This document shows positions 1 through 9,215 of a stretch of 64,000 nucleotides of DNA, piece after piece. The translations under genes were made by a program, and so were the position numbers. The notes under the pieces are model-generated. The model saw only the letters and a list, made by a program, of their open reading frames with translations. It did not search any database and was not told the origin of the DNA. The DNA comes from Bradyrhizobium aeschynomenes (GTDB lineage: Bacteria > Pseudomonadota > Alphaproteobacteria > Rhizobiales > Xanthobacteraceae). How positions within the stretch are numbered: position 1 is the stretch's first letter; every line of letters begins with the position of its first letter. The stretch lies in NCBI RefSeq assembly GCF_013178945.1, contig NZ_JABFDM010000014.1, positions 62,001 to 126,000 on the forward strand, written 5' to 3'.

Positions 1-83
1 TGGCCCCATCGACAGGTCAAGCGACTTGTGTACACTCATTGGCCCTGGTCGAATCTCAGGTTCACCTACCAAGGAGGTTTCGA

Positions 84-269
84 ATGGCCATTCAGGCGCA
101 TCTCGTTGAACTGGAGCGTAAGCATAAAGTTCTTGAAAACGAATTGCATGAAGCTCTCCTGCATCCATCGACTGACGATCTACGAATTGCCGAGCTGAAG
201 CGACGTAAGTTGATGGTGAAGGATGAGATCGAGCGCTTGAGGCAGGTGACCACCGAAACGCTTCACTGA
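84..269 (+). CDS. DUF465 / YdcH-like small protein (61 aa)
   Basis: The protein is short, charged and almost entirely helical, with a heptad-like pattern (LVELERKHKVLENEL, then LKRRKLMVKDEIERL). This matches the DUF465/YdcH family of small coiled-coil proteins, whose biochemical role is unknown. I chose the ATG at 84 because a strong Shine-Dalgarno sequence (AAGGAGG) lies at 71-77. The frame is open further upstream, but those starts have no ribosome site. The family call rests on the helix pattern and length. The next gene is convergent, so it appears to be transcribed alone. Confidence 0.8.
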   Translation: MAIQAHLVELERKHKVLENELHEALLHPSTDDLRIAELKRRKLMVKDEIERLRQVTTETLH

Positions 270-423
270 CATGTGACGACAACAATCCCCGCAAACTTCC
301 GACTGCAAGGCCGTGCGCACTGGGATGGCCACGAGCTCCATCCCAGGCGCAGCTTCGATGACAGTTGAGGCGCAACCGATCGCTTCTCTGGCGCCGGACA
401 TCGCCGGCGCTCCGCTTCGCATC

Positions 424-1557
424 TCATGCGCGGATTGCGTCAGTCCGCGGTGAGATCGACGAGGTGAGATCGACGACATGGGCGGCGATCGCAAGCGATG
501 ACGTGAGTCCGGGCGATTCGATTCCGAACAAATTGATCAGTCCCGTGACGCCGTGGTCGCGCGGGCCCTGGATGACAAAGTCCTGTGACGCCACCGCGGG
601 TGGTACGATCTTTGGACGGATGCCCGAATAGCTCGGCATCAGTGCGCCATCAGGGAGCGTCGGCCAGTATTTTCGGATCGCCGGATAGAAGCGTTCGGCG
701 CGCGCTGGATCGACCGTGTAGTCGATGGTTTCGATCCATTCGACGTCGGGACCGAAGCGGGCCTGGCCGGCCATGTCGAGCGTGAGATGCACGCCGAGTC
801 CGCCGGGCTCCGGCACCGGGTAGATCAGCCGGCTGAACGGGGCCTTGGCGCTGCAGCTGAAGTAATTTCCCTTCGCGAGATAGGCCGTGGGCACCAGCTC
901 CGGCGGCATGCCGTCGATCAGGCGGGCCACGGCCGGCGCGCTCAGGCCGGCCGCATTGACCAGAAGCTCGCAGGATAGCGTCATCGGCTGCTCGCCGCCG
1001 GCCTCGATCTCGATCGCGCCGTCCGTCGCCTTGGCGCGCAGCAGCGGGGTGTGGAACGCCAGGGCGCCGCCGGCATCCTCGATCTCGCCGCGCAGCGACA
1101 GCATGAAGGCGTGGCTGTCGAGAATTCCGGTCGAGGGCGACAGCAGGGCCGCCTCGCACGCGAGGGCTGGCTCCATGGCCCGGGCCTCGGATCCCGCCAG
1201 CAGCCGCATACCCTCGACGCCGTTCGCCTCGGCATGGGCGCGGATGCCCTGCAGCTTCTCGGTCTCGGCCGCATTGGTGGCGACGATCAGCTTGCCGCAA
1301 TTGCGGTAAGGAACGCCGTGCTCGTCGCAATAACGGTAGAGCATCCGCTTGCCGTCGACGCAGAAGCGGGCCATCAGGCTGCCGGCCTTGTAGTAAATGC
1401 CGGCGTGGATCACTTCGCTGTTGCGAGACGAGGTTACGGTGCCGATGTCCTCGGCGGCCTCGAGAACGATGACTTCCCGGCCGGCCTTGGCCAGCTGGCG
1501 GGCGACGGCGAGCCCGACGACACCGGCTCCCACGACGACGCAATCGACCTTATCCAT
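424..1557 (-). CDS. FAD-dependent oxidoreductase, L-2-hydroxyglutarate dehydrogenase-like
   Basis: The 377-residue protein opens with a Rossmann FAD-binding motif (VVVGAGVVGLAVAR, residues about 7-20) followed by the acidic end of the second strand (VIVLEAAE). The SSRNSEVIHAGIYY segment near residue 45 is typical of the LhgO/L2HGDH branch of the DAO superfamily, which oxidises L-2-hydroxyglutarate to 2-oxoglutarate. The substrate is inferred from family resemblance only. The start is an ATG at 1555-1557. The extreme C-terminus is odd: a perfect 14-bp tandem duplication at 449-476 shifts the frame and adds about ten residues (see findings). No operon partner is apparent. Confidence 0.85.
   Translation of the reverse strand: MDKVDCVVVGAGVVGLAVARQLAKAGREVIVLEAAEDIGTVTSSRNSEVIHAGIYYKAGSLMARFCVDGKRMLYRYCDEHGVPYRNCGKLIVATNAAETEKLQGIRAHAEANGVEGMRLLAGSEARAMEPALACEAALLSPSTGILDSHAFMLSLRGEIEDAGGALAFHTPLLRAKATDGAIEIEAGGEQPMTLSCELLVNAAGLSAPAVARLIDGMPPELVPTAYLAKGNYFSCSAKAPFSRLIYPVPEPGGLGVHLTLDMAGQARFGPDVEWIETIDYTVDPARAERFYPAIRKYWPTLPDGALMPSYSGIRPKIVPPAVASQDFVIQGPRDHGVTGLINLFGIESPGLTSSLAIAAHVVDLTSSISPRTDAIRA
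449..476. repeat. Perfect 14-bp tandem duplication in the 3' end of the flavoprotein gene
   Basis: The unit GGTGAGATCGACGA occurs twice back to back (449-462 and 463-476). Because 14 is not a multiple of three, removing one copy changes the reading frame and exposes a TGA stop two codons after the junction. Confidence 0.9.
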
Positions 1558-1769
1558 TCGGGTTCCTGAGGCGATCTGGCGAAGTCACGGTCTTCTGCAA
1601 TCCCTGGTGGGCGGAACCCCGGTCCAGAGCACGTCGCAGCTTAGCAATCCGTTCATCATAGGAGGTCATTGCGTGAATTTGCTTCGTCTTTTTCGAAGTT
1701 TGCGGAAACCGTTTACCCGATCCCAACGGGTCAAGCCAGAGACTGTCATCCGAATACCGCGGGTGATTG

Positions 1770-4478
1770 ATGGCAGGCAAGAATTGGCAGGCGAGCGACC
1801 GAAACGCGTTTCGTGCGCGTGTCGTTGCGGCCCCGATGGCCGCCATGGCCACGCTGACGGCTGCCTTGCCGGGGCGTGCGTGGGCGGCTTCGTCTGATTT
1901 CTCTCCCTCGAGCTATCTCGGCACCGTCGAGCCGGACGTGCTGTGGAAGGTGCTGATCGGGGGCATCGTCGTCTGCGCTTTCCTGGCCTCGGTCCTGATC
2001 TGGATCCATTCGGCATTGCGGCGCACCAAACGGGCGCAGCTGCGGCGTAACGTTTTCATCAGCTCCGCCCTGAACAATCTGAGCCAGGGACTGATGCTGA
2101 CCGACGCCGCCAACCGCGTCGTCTTCTACAACCAGCGCTTCCTTGAGATCTACGGCATGAGCCGGGCCGACATTCCGCCCGGTTGCACCGGCCGGGATCT
2201 GGTCGAGTTGCGGCGGCAGCGCGGCCTGCTTCATCTGACGGTCGAGGACTATGCGCGCCAGGCGCGGGAGCCGGACGGGTGTCTGACCGAGCTGCCCGGC
2301 GGTCGTGTGGTGCGCGCACAGATCTTCCGCCTTCCGACCGGCGGATCGATCGGCATCCACGAAGACTGTACTGTGCAGCACCGGCTGGAGCGCGAGCTCG
2401 CCTCGACCAAGCAGTTCCTGGAATCGGTGGTCGATCAGGTCCCCGTCTGCGTCGCAGCCAAGAATATCGACGACGGCCGCTACATCTTTGCCAACCGGGC
2501 GTTCGAGCAGTTCTCGCAGGTGCCGCGGGATCAGATCATCGGACGGCGCCCGAGCGACCTGTTCGGCGACGCGACGGCGGCCGACATCGCGGCTGCCGAC
2601 CGCGAAGCGATGCTGGCGCCTGGCACCACCTACTGCAGCGAGCTGGTCGTTCAACGCGGCGACGACAAGCGCATCCTGGAAGCCCATCGCGTCGTTGCCC
2701 GCAATGAGAAGAACGAACCGCAATTCCTCATCGCGCTGTTCGACGACGCCACCGAGCGGCGGTCGCTGAGCCGCGAGCTGGAGAACAGCAAGAAGTTCCT
2801 GGAGCTGGTCGTCGACAACATTCCGGTTTCGCTGATCGTCGAAAGCGTCGATGACGGCCGCTATCTGCTCGCCAACCGCAGTGCCGAGATCATCCTCAAT
2901 CGCAAGCGCGAGGATGCGACGGGCCTGACCGCCGCCGATATCTTCAATCCCCGTGAAGCGCGGCTGATCATTGCCCGCGACGAGGCCGCCATCAAGAAGC
3001 GCAGCCTCCTGACCGAGGAGCATCCGATCTCGACCAAGGACGGCCTGCGGCTGTTCCTGACCCGGCGGGTGACGGTGCTGGGCGATGCGGGCGAGCCGCA
3101 ATATCTGATCAAGACCTATGAGGACGTGACCGACCGGCGCCAGACCGAATCGCGGATGGCGCACATGGCCTATCATGACGGCCTCACCGACCTGCCGAAC
3201 CGCGCCGCCTTCCTGCAGGCGTTGAGCCAGATGATCGAGGCCTGTGCCGACACGGACGAAGAGTTCGCGGTGCTGAACGTGGACCTCAAGGGCCTGAAGG
3301 ACGTCAATGACGTGTTCGGCCATGCCATCGGCGACAAGCTCCTGATCGAGGTCGCCCGCCGCGTCCATCATGTCGCCCGCGGCGGCGTGGTGGCACGTCT
3401 GTCCGGCGACGAATTCGGGCTGATCATCGACGGCAAGCAGCCGGAGGCGGGCAGGGCGCTGGCCGACCAACTGGCCGAGGCGATCGCCGTCGAGTTCCAG
3501 ATCGACGGCAAGTCGATCCGCACCGCGCTCACCACCGGCATCTCGGTGTTTCCGCACAATGGTTCGGATCCGGCTTCGCTGCTCGCAAATGCCGGCGCCG
3601 CGCTGTTCCGTGCCAAGGCGAAGGCGCGCGGCAGCATCACCTTCTACGAGCCCGAGATGGACCAGCAGATCCGCGATCGTCGCGTGCTGCATCAGGAGCT
3701 GTCGGTCGCGATCAAGCATGGCGAGCTGTCGCTGTACTTCCAGCCGCAGGCGAGCTCGGGCCGCACCGTCGACTCCAGCGAGATCATCGGCTTCGAGGCG
3801 CTGGCGCGCTGGCATCATCCCGTCCGCGGCTTCGTGCCGCCGAGCGATTTCATTCCGCTCGCCGAAGAGAGCGGTCTGATCGTCGAGATGGGCGAGTGGA
3901 TCCTGCGCCAGGCCTGCCGCGAGGCGGCCTCCTGGCCGAAGCCGCTGCAGATCGCGGTCAATCTCTCTCCGGCCCAGTTCGTCCATGGCGATCTGGTTGC
4001 GCTGGTGCATTCGATCCTGCTCGAGACCGGGCTGTCGCCCGGTCGGCTCGAGCTCGAGATCACCGAGGGCGTGCTGATCGAGGATTTCGACCGCGGTGTC
4101 GCGCTGCTGCGCCGGCTGAAGGCGCTCGGCGTGCGCGTGTCGATGGACGATTTCGGCAGCGGCTACTCGTCGCTCAGCTATCTGCAGGCCTTCCCGTTCG
4201 ACAAGATCAAGATCGACCGCGCCTTCGTGATGAATCTCGGCCGCAACCCGCAATCGGCGGCGATCATTCGTGCGGTCATCGGTCTCGGACACGGCATGAA
4301 CATGTCGATCGTGGCCGAAGGCGTCGAGACCCAGGAGCAACTCGGCTTCCTCGCCGAGCAGGGCTGCGATTCGGTCCAGGGGTATCTGCTCGGCAAGCCG
4401 CTGCCGATCGCCAAATATGACGGCGTCGTCGGCCGTGCTCATGACGACGTCGTGGCCACCGTTCGCAAGACCGGCTGA
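1770..4478 (+). CDS. Membrane-anchored PAS-PAS-PAS-GGDEF-EAL cyclic-di-GMP protein
   Basis: The protein has 902 residues from the ATG at 1770 (a TTG lies one codon upstream). A hydrophobic N-terminal segment ending AWA looks like a signal sequence, and a transmembrane helix spans about 59-80. Three PAS-like domains follow (roughly 97-205, 215-330, 338-455), then GGDEF (about 465-625) and EAL (about 640-890). The cyclase motif is SGDEF (residues 545-549) rather than GGDEF, and no RxxD inhibitory site is seen before it. The EAL domain keeps its motif (676-678), EITE, DDFGSGYSS and KIDRAFV, so phosphodiesterase activity is likely. Cyclase activity is uncertain. It probably adjusts c-di-GMP in response to a signal read by the PAS domains. 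Confidence 0.93.
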   Translation: MAGKNWQASDRNAFRARVVAAPMAAMATLTAALPGRAWAASSDFSPSSYLGTVEPDVLWKVLIGGIVVCAFLASVLIWIHSALRRTKRAQLRRNVFISSALNNLSQGLMLTDAANRVVFYNQRFLEIYGMSRADIPPGCTGRDLVELRRQRGLLHLTVEDYARQAREPDGCLTELPGGRVVRAQIFRLPTGGSIGIHEDCTVQHRLERELASTKQFLESVVDQVPVCVAAKNIDDGRYIFANRAFEQFSQVPRDQIIGRRPSDLFGDATAADIAAADREAMLAPGTTYCSELVVQRGDDKRILEAHRVVARNEKNEPQFLIALFDDATERRSLSRELENSKKFLELVVDNIPVSLIVESVDDGRYLLANRSAEIILNRKREDATGLTAADIFNPREARLIIARDEAAIKKRSLLTEEHPISTKDGLRLFLTRRVTVLGDAGEPQYLIKTYEDVTDRRQTESRMAHMAYHDGLTDLPNRAAFLQALSQMIEACADTDEEFAVLNVDLKGLKDVNDVFGHAIGDKLLIEVARRVHHVARGGVVARLSGDEFGLIIDGKQPEAGRALADQLAEAIAVEFQIDGKSIRTALTTGISVFPHNGSDPASLLANAGAALFRAKAKARGSITFYEPEMDQQIRDRRVLHQELSVAIKHGELSLYFQPQASSGRTVDSSEIIGFEALARWHHPVRGFVPPSDFIPLAEESGLIVEMGEWILRQACREAASWPKPLQIAVNLSPAQFVHGDLVALVHSILLETGLSPGRLELEITEGVLIEDFDRGVALLRRLKALGVRVSMDDFGSGYSSLSYLQAFPFDKIKIDRAFVMNLGRNPQSAAIIRAVIGLGHGMNMSIVAEGVETQEQLGFLAEQGCDSVQGYLLGKPLPIAKYDGVVGRAHDDVVATVRKTG

Positions 4479-4608
4479 CCGTACGAGTCCGGTCAGAGGC
4501 GATCGCGCAACAGCACGAATTTATCCGCCGACGTTGCTGCCGCCCGCTACGAGAATCATCGGCGCAGGTCTACGCTCGTTCGTCCTGACACGCTCGAAGA
4601 CGTTGCGT

Positions 4609-6159
4609 ATGGCGGACTACGATCTTGCGATCATCGGTGGTGGCCTGAGCGGCGTCAGCCTGGCGCGCGACGCGGCGGGCCGTGGCTTGCGCGTCATCCT
4701 GATCGAGCAGGGCGATCTCGGCAGCGCCGCTTCGTCGGCCACGTCCCGGCTGGTGCATGGCGATCTCGCCGCGCTGGAGCGCCGGAGCTTCCTGCGTGTG
4801 CGCACATCGCTGGTCGAACGCGACGTCTGGCTCACCACCGCGCCGCATCTGGTGCGCCCGGTCCGCTTTGTGATCCCGGCCCACGCCGATGAGCGTCCGC
4901 ATTGGCAGCTGCGTGCCGGGCTGTGGCTTTATGACCGGCTCGCCGCGCGCAAGCGGCTGCCTGCCGCGACGACGCTCGATGTGACGCATCATCCGGTCGG
5001 CGACGCGCTGAAGCGTCCGATCGGCACCGCGTTCGAATATTCCGACTGCGTCGTCGACGATTCCCGCCTGGTCGTGCTGACGGCGCTCGATGCTGCCGAG
5101 CGGGGCGCCGCGATCAGAACCGGCGCGCGCTGCATCCGGGCTGACCGCGACCGCATCTGGCGCCTGGCCATCATCGATCGCGGGCACCGCCGCATCGTCA
5201 CCTCCCGTGCCCTGGCCAACGCGACCGGCGCCTGGAGCGTCTTGACCGCGGAGACCGTGCTGCGCCAGCCGCCGCCCCGGGTGGCCACGCGGCAGGTCAG
5301 CCAGATCGTGGTGCCCCGGCTGTTCGAGGTCGACGCCGTCTACGTGTTCCAGAACGCGGATGGGCGGCTGATCTTCGCCCAGCCCTATGAGCACGACTTC
5401 ACGCTGATCGGCACCGTGGCTCATGGCTTCCGAGGCGATCCGGCCGTGGTCGCGACGGCGGCGCCCGACGTCACCTATCTCTGCAAGGCGGCCAACCGCT
5501 ATTTCCGCGCGGACATCCAGCCCGCCGACGTCGTCAGAACCGTGTCTGGCGCCAACATGATGCTGCTGCGCGGTGATGTGGGGGCAAGACTGGAGACGGT
5601 CGTGAGCCTCGATACCGGCCGGCAGAGGGCGCCGCTGCTGACGATGTGCGGCGGTGATGTCACCACCGTCCGCCGGCGCGCGGAGCAGGCGGTGTCCCGG
5701 CTCGCCAGATTTTGTCCGATGTCGCCGGGCTGGACTGCCAGGGCACCGCTGCCCGGCGGCGATTTCGAATGGGATCGCTTCGAGGATCTCGTCGACGACG
5801 TGCGGGATCGCTGGCGTTTTCTCGGTGAAGCCGAGGCACGGCGGCTGGTCGCCGCCTACGGCACCCGGTCCGCGGAGATTCTCGGCGAGGCCAAGAGCCG
5901 GGCCGATCTCGGTCAGGCCTTCGGATCGCAACTGACGGCCGCGGAGGTCCGCTATCTCGTGACCAGGGAATGGGCACGGTTTCCGGATGACGTGCTGTGG
6001 CGGCGGACCAAGCTCGGCCTGAGCGTCTCGGCAGCCGAGCGCGATGCTCTGGCCGTATTCATGGCCACCGCAACCGCCGCACAGACCACGCCGCCCGCGC
6101 GCGAGGTGGACGGGGATAGTCCGGCCCGTGCGGTTGAGCTGCGGTCGATCGGCGGCTAG
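4609..6159 (+). CDS. glpD: Glycerol-3-phosphate dehydrogenase (FAD)
   Basis: This 516-residue flavoprotein would oxidise sn-glycerol-3-phosphate to dihydroxyacetone phosphate and pass electrons to the quinone pool at the inner membrane. It starts with DLAIIGGGLSGVSLARDAAG, the GlpD FAD signature. SSATSRLVHGDLAALE corresponds to the SS..KLFHGGLRYLE block of E. coli GlpD, and DDSRLVVLTALDAAERGA is another family block. The ATG at 4609 is preferred because the FAD motif follows at once. Upstream in-frame starts would add 64 residues without domain character. The next operon encodes an ABC importer, but no glycerol facilitator or kinase lies nearby. Confidence 0.88.
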   Translation: MADYDLAIIGGGLSGVSLARDAAGRGLRVILIEQGDLGSAASSATSRLVHGDLAALERRSFLRVRTSLVERDVWLTTAPHLVRPVRFVIPAHADERPHWQLRAGLWLYDRLAARKRLPAATTLDVTHHPVGDALKRPIGTAFEYSDCVVDDSRLVVLTALDAAERGAAIRTGARCIRADRDRIWRLAIIDRGHRRIVTSRALANATGAWSVLTAETVLRQPPPRVATRQVSQIVVPRLFEVDAVYVFQNADGRLIFAQPYEHDFTLIGTVAHGFRGDPAVVATAAPDVTYLCKAANRYFRADIQPADVVRTVSGANMMLLRGDVGARLETVVSLDTGRQRAPLLTMCGGDVTTVRRRAEQAVSRLARFCPMSPGWTARAPLPGGDFEWDRFEDLVDDVRDRWRFLGEAEARRLVAAYGTRSAEILGEAKSRADLGQAFGSQLTAAEVRYLVTREWARFPDDVLWRRTKLGLSVSAAERDALAVFMATATAAQTTPPAREVDGDSPARAVELRSIGG

Positions 6160-6209
6160 CTTGCCCTCCGCCGTGCCGTTGTGGGCCGGCAGGGTGAATT
6201 GACTGGATC

Positions 6210-7388
6210 ATGGCTCTGGACATGGCTGACGACATCGCGACCCCAGAGCCCGCTGCCGAGCCGACGCCATCGCCGGAACCCCGTCCTGATCCCCAGCCGC
6301 CGATCCTGCGGATCGAGAACGTCGTGAAGACCTTCGGCAGCTTCCGCGCGGTCGACGGGGTCTCGCTCGACATCCGCGCTGGCGAGTTCTTCGCGCTGCT
6401 CGGCCCGAGCGGCTGCGGCAAGACCACGCTGTTGCGCATGCTGGCCGGCTTCGAGACGCCGGATGAAGGGCGCATCCTGCTGTCGGGTGAGGACATCGCG
6501 CAGGTTCTGCCGCACGAGCGGCCCGTCAACATGATGTTCCAGAATTACGCGCTGTTCCCACATCTGAATGTACGCGACAACATTGCCTTCGGCCTCCGCC
6601 GCGCCGGCATGCCGCGCGCCGAGATCACCACCCGCGTCGCGGAGATGGTGGCGCTGGTCCGGCTCGAAGGGCTGGAGAAGCGCAAGCCCGATCAGCTCTC
6701 CGGCGGCCAGAAGCAGCGCGTGGCGCTGGCGCGCTCGCTGGCGCGGCGGCCGCAGGTGCTGCTGCTCGACGAGCCGATGGCCGCGCTCGACAAGAAGCTG
6801 CGCGAGAGCACGCAGTTCGAGCTGATGGAGCTGCAGCGCCGGCTCGGCATGACCTTCATCATCGTCACCCACGATCAGGAGGAGGCGATGACCGTGGCGA
6901 GCCGCATCGGCGTCATGAAGGCCGGAAAGCTCGAGCAGGTCGCCGTGCCGCGCCGCCTCTATGAGGAGCCGGCCTCGCGCTGGGTGGCGCAGTTCGTTGG
7001 CGACATCAATCTGTTCGAGGGCGAGGTGACCGCGCGGGAGCCGCACCGGCTCAGGGTCAGCACGGCGTCCGCCGGCGAGCTGGTGGCGGCACAGCCCGTT
7101 GCTCCGATCGACGAGAGCAAGGTCGCGGTCGCGATCCGTCCCGAGAAGATCCGCCTCGCGCTCCGCCGGCCCGCGGGCGACGCCGCCGCGATCAATTGCG
7201 TCGAGGGGATCATCTCCGATACGAGCTATCTCGGCGGCAAGACCGTGTACAAGATCAGGCTCGATGGGGGCGCCGCCATTCACGCCGCGCAGGCCAACAC
7301 GGCGCGGCTCGATGCCGATGGCTATGGGCTGAACCAGCGCGTCGTGGCCTGGTTCACCCCCGACGACTGCGTGGTGCTGGAGCGATGA
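6210..7388 (+). CDS. potG: ABC transporter ATP-binding protein, putrescine/spermidine type
   Basis: The 392-residue ATPase energises an importer. Walker A (GPSGCGKTT), the signature LSGGQKQR, Walker B (LLLDEPMAALD) and the switch histidine (IIVTHDQ) are all present. An OB-fold regulatory region (TOBE) fills the last 120 or so residues. The N-terminus carries a Pro/Glu-rich extension of about 30 residues. FQNYALFPHLNV and the PotH/PotI-like partners downstream favour the polyamine/opine family. The stop overlaps the next start (ATGA), so translation is coupled. No periplasmic binding protein is encoded next to it, so the substrate cannot be fixed from this window. Confidence 0.88.
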   Translation: MALDMADDIATPEPAAEPTPSPEPRPDPQPPILRIENVVKTFGSFRAVDGVSLDIRAGEFFALLGPSGCGKTTLLRMLAGFETPDEGRILLSGEDIAQVLPHERPVNMMFQNYALFPHLNVRDNIAFGLRRAGMPRAEITTRVAEMVALVRLEGLEKRKPDQLSGGQKQRVALARSLARRPQVLLLDEPMAALDKKLRESTQFELMELQRRLGMTFIIVTHDQEEAMTVASRIGVMKAGKLEQVAVPRRLYEEPASRWVAQFVGDINLFEGEVTAREPHRLRVSTASAGELVAAQPVAPIDESKVAVAIRPEKIRLALRRPAGDAAAINCVEGIISDTSYLGGKTVYKIRLDGGAAIHAAQANTARLDADGYGLNQRVVAWFTPDDCVVLER

Positions 7389-8299
7389 GCGCGCGCCGCA
7401 TCTTCTCGCGTCCGGCGCGTTTCGCCGCGATCGCGCCCTATGTCTGGATGGTGCTGTTCTTCCTGGTGCCGTTCGCCTTCGTCGCCAAGATCAGCCTGTC
7501 GCAGACCGCCATCGCGCAGCCGCCTTATACGCCGGTGTTTTCGCTGGCCGGTGGGTGGTCGTCACTCAGTGACGCCTTCGCAGCGCTGTCGCCGGACAAT
7601 TTCCGACTGCTGCTCTCCGACGATCTCTATCTCTCGTCCTATCTGCGCAGCGTCGTCGTCGCATTGACGTCGACCGCGATCCTGCTCCTGATCGGCTACC
7701 CGATCGCCTATGGCATGGCGCGGCTGCCCAGGCGATGGCAGGGCATCGCGATGATGCTGGTCATCATCCCGTTCTGGACCTCGTTCCTGATCCGCATCTA
7801 TGCCTGGGTCAACATCCTGCAGCATGACGGGCTGTTGAACCAGATCCTGCTCGCGCTGCACCTGGTGTCGACACCGGTGGTGTGGCTGTCGACCGACAGC
7901 GCGATGTATGTCGGCATCGTCTACTCCTATCTGCCGTTCATGATCCTGCCGCTGTTCGCGACCTTGACCAAGCTGGAGCCGGCGCTTGAGGAGGCCGCCG
8001 CCGACCTCGGTGCCTCGCCGCGCGAGATCTTCTGGCTGGTGACGTTTCCGTTGTCGCTGCCCGGCGTCGGCGCAGGCAGCCTGCTGTGCTTCATCCCGAT
8101 CGTCGGCGAGTTCGTGATTCCCGATCTGCTTGCTGGATCGAAGTCGCTGATGATCGGGCAGACGCTCTGGCTCGAATTCTTCACCAACAAGGATTGGCCG
8201 GTGGCCTCCAGCATCGCCGTGGTGCTGCTCGTCGTCCTGCTGCTCCCGCTCCTGCTCTACGACCGGCTGCAACGCCGGCAGCTGGAAGAGAGCCGGTGA
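7385..8299 (+). CDS. potH: ABC transporter permease, PotH-like
   Basis: This 304-residue inner-membrane permease has about six hydrophobic segments. The cytoplasmic EAA loop, EEAAADLGASPREIFWLVTFPLSLPG, lies near residues 200-225 and docks the ATPase. It starts inside the stop codon of the ATPase gene (ATGA at 7385-7388) and itself ends overlapping the next gene (TGATG), which marks a tightly coupled three-gene operon. Family resemblance is to the first permease of putrescine/spermidine importers. The substrate is inferred, not shown. Confidence 0.88.
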   Translation: MSARRIFSRPARFAAIAPYVWMVLFFLVPFAFVAKISLSQTAIAQPPYTPVFSLAGGWSSLSDAFAALSPDNFRLLLSDDLYLSSYLRSVVVALTSTAILLLIGYPIAYGMARLPRRWQGIAMMLVIIPFWTSFLIRIYAWVNILQHDGLLNQILLALHLVSTPVVWLSTDSAMYVGIVYSYLPFMILPLFATLTKLEPALEEAAADLGASPREIFWLVTFPLSLPGVGAGSLLCFIPIVGEFVIPDLLAGSKSLMIGQTLWLEFFTNKDWPVASSIAVVLLVVLLLPLLLYDRLQRRQLEESR

Positions 8300-9114
8300 T
8301 GGCGGCAAAATCGTCCCGCCTGTCCCGCTTCAACGTCGCCTCGCTGACGCTCGGGCTCGCCTTCCTGTATCTGCCGATCCTGATCCTGGTGATCTACTCG
8401 TTCAACGCCTCGCGGCTGGTGACGGTGTGGGGCGGCTGGTCGCTGCGCTGGTATCACGAGTTCTTCAACGACCGCGCCATGATCGACGCGGCCTGGATGA
8501 GTCTGCGCGTCGGCGCGACGTCGGCCACGGTGGCGACGGTGCTCGGCACGCTGGCGGCCGTGGCGCTGTCGCGCGGCGAGGGCTTTCGCGGGCGCATGCT
8601 GTTCTCCGGCATGTTGTATGCGCCGCTCGTCATGCCCGAGGTGATCACCGGCCTGTCGCTGCTGTTGCTGTTCGTGGCGTTGGAGGCGGAGCGCGGCTTC
8701 TGGACGGTGACGATCGCTCACACCACGTTGACGATGTGCTTCGTGGCGGTGGTCGTACAGTCGCGGCTGGTGTCGCTCGACCGAAGTCTCGAAGAGGCCG
8801 CGATGGATCTCGGCTGCGATCCCGTCCGCGCCTTCGTGATGGTCACGCTGCCGCTGATCGCGCCGGCCGTGCTCGCCGGCTGGATGCTGGCGTTCACACT
8901 GTCGCTCGACGATCTCGTGATCGCGAGCTTCACCACTGGCCCGGGCTCTGCGACCTTGCCGATCCGGATCTATTCGGAGGTGCGGCTCGGTGTGAAGCCG
9001 GAGATCAACGCGATCTGTACGCTGGTGATCGGGCTGATCGCGGTGGTCATCGTGATCGCTTCGTTGGCGTCGAAACTGTCCAGCGACCGCGGCGAGAGCG
9101 CGGCCCCACTCTAG
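8299..9114 (+). CDS. potI: ABC transporter permease, PotI-like
   Basis: The 271-residue protein is the second permease of the PotGHI-type importer. It shows several transmembrane segments and an EAA loop (EEAAMDLGCDPVRAFVMVTLPLI) near residues 170-192. The ATG at 8299 overlaps the previous stop. It is the last gene of the operon and a 25-bp-armed palindrome follows five bases after the stop. A binding protein (PotF) would be expected but is not encoded here. Confidence 0.88.
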   Translation: MAAKSSRLSRFNVASLTLGLAFLYLPILILVIYSFNASRLVTVWGGWSLRWYHEFFNDRAMIDAAWMSLRVGATSATVATVLGTLAAVALSRGEGFRGRMLFSGMLYAPLVMPEVITGLSLLLLFVALEAERGFWTVTIAHTTLTMCFVAVVVQSRLVSLDRSLEEAAMDLGCDPVRAFVMVTLPLIAPAVLAGWMLAFTLSLDDLVIASFTTGPGSATLPIRIYSEVRLGVKPEINAICTLVIGLIAVVIVIASLASKLSSDRGESAAPL

Positions 9115-9118
9115 CGAT

Positions 9119-9193
9119 CGTCATTGCGAGCGCAGCGAAGCAATCCAGGGCCGCGCAAAACCTCCGGCTTGCTTCGCTGCGCTCGCAATGACG
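9119..9193. repeat. Interspersed palindromic repeat with perfect 25-bp arms
   Basis: Arms at 9119-9143 and 9169-9193 are exact reverse complements, separated by 25 bases. From memory this sequence type (CATTGCGAGCGCAGCGAAGC) recurs between genes in Bradyrhizobium. Here it separates the convergent potI and hydrolase genes and could act as a bidirectional transcript end, although no T-run follows. Confidence 0.9.
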
Positions 9194-9215
9194 GAGATCG
9201 GTGTGAGAGCGTCGC

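Noticed and set aside
1746..4442. 898-codon open frame antisense to the GGDEF-EAL gene
   Set aside because: It mirrors the coding gene and has the His/Asp/Arg/Gln-rich composition typical of antisense frames in high-GC DNA. It has no domain and no ribosome site.
4570..5931. 453-codon frame antisense to glpD
   Set aside because: Antisense shadow. GlpD motifs on the plus strand are clear.
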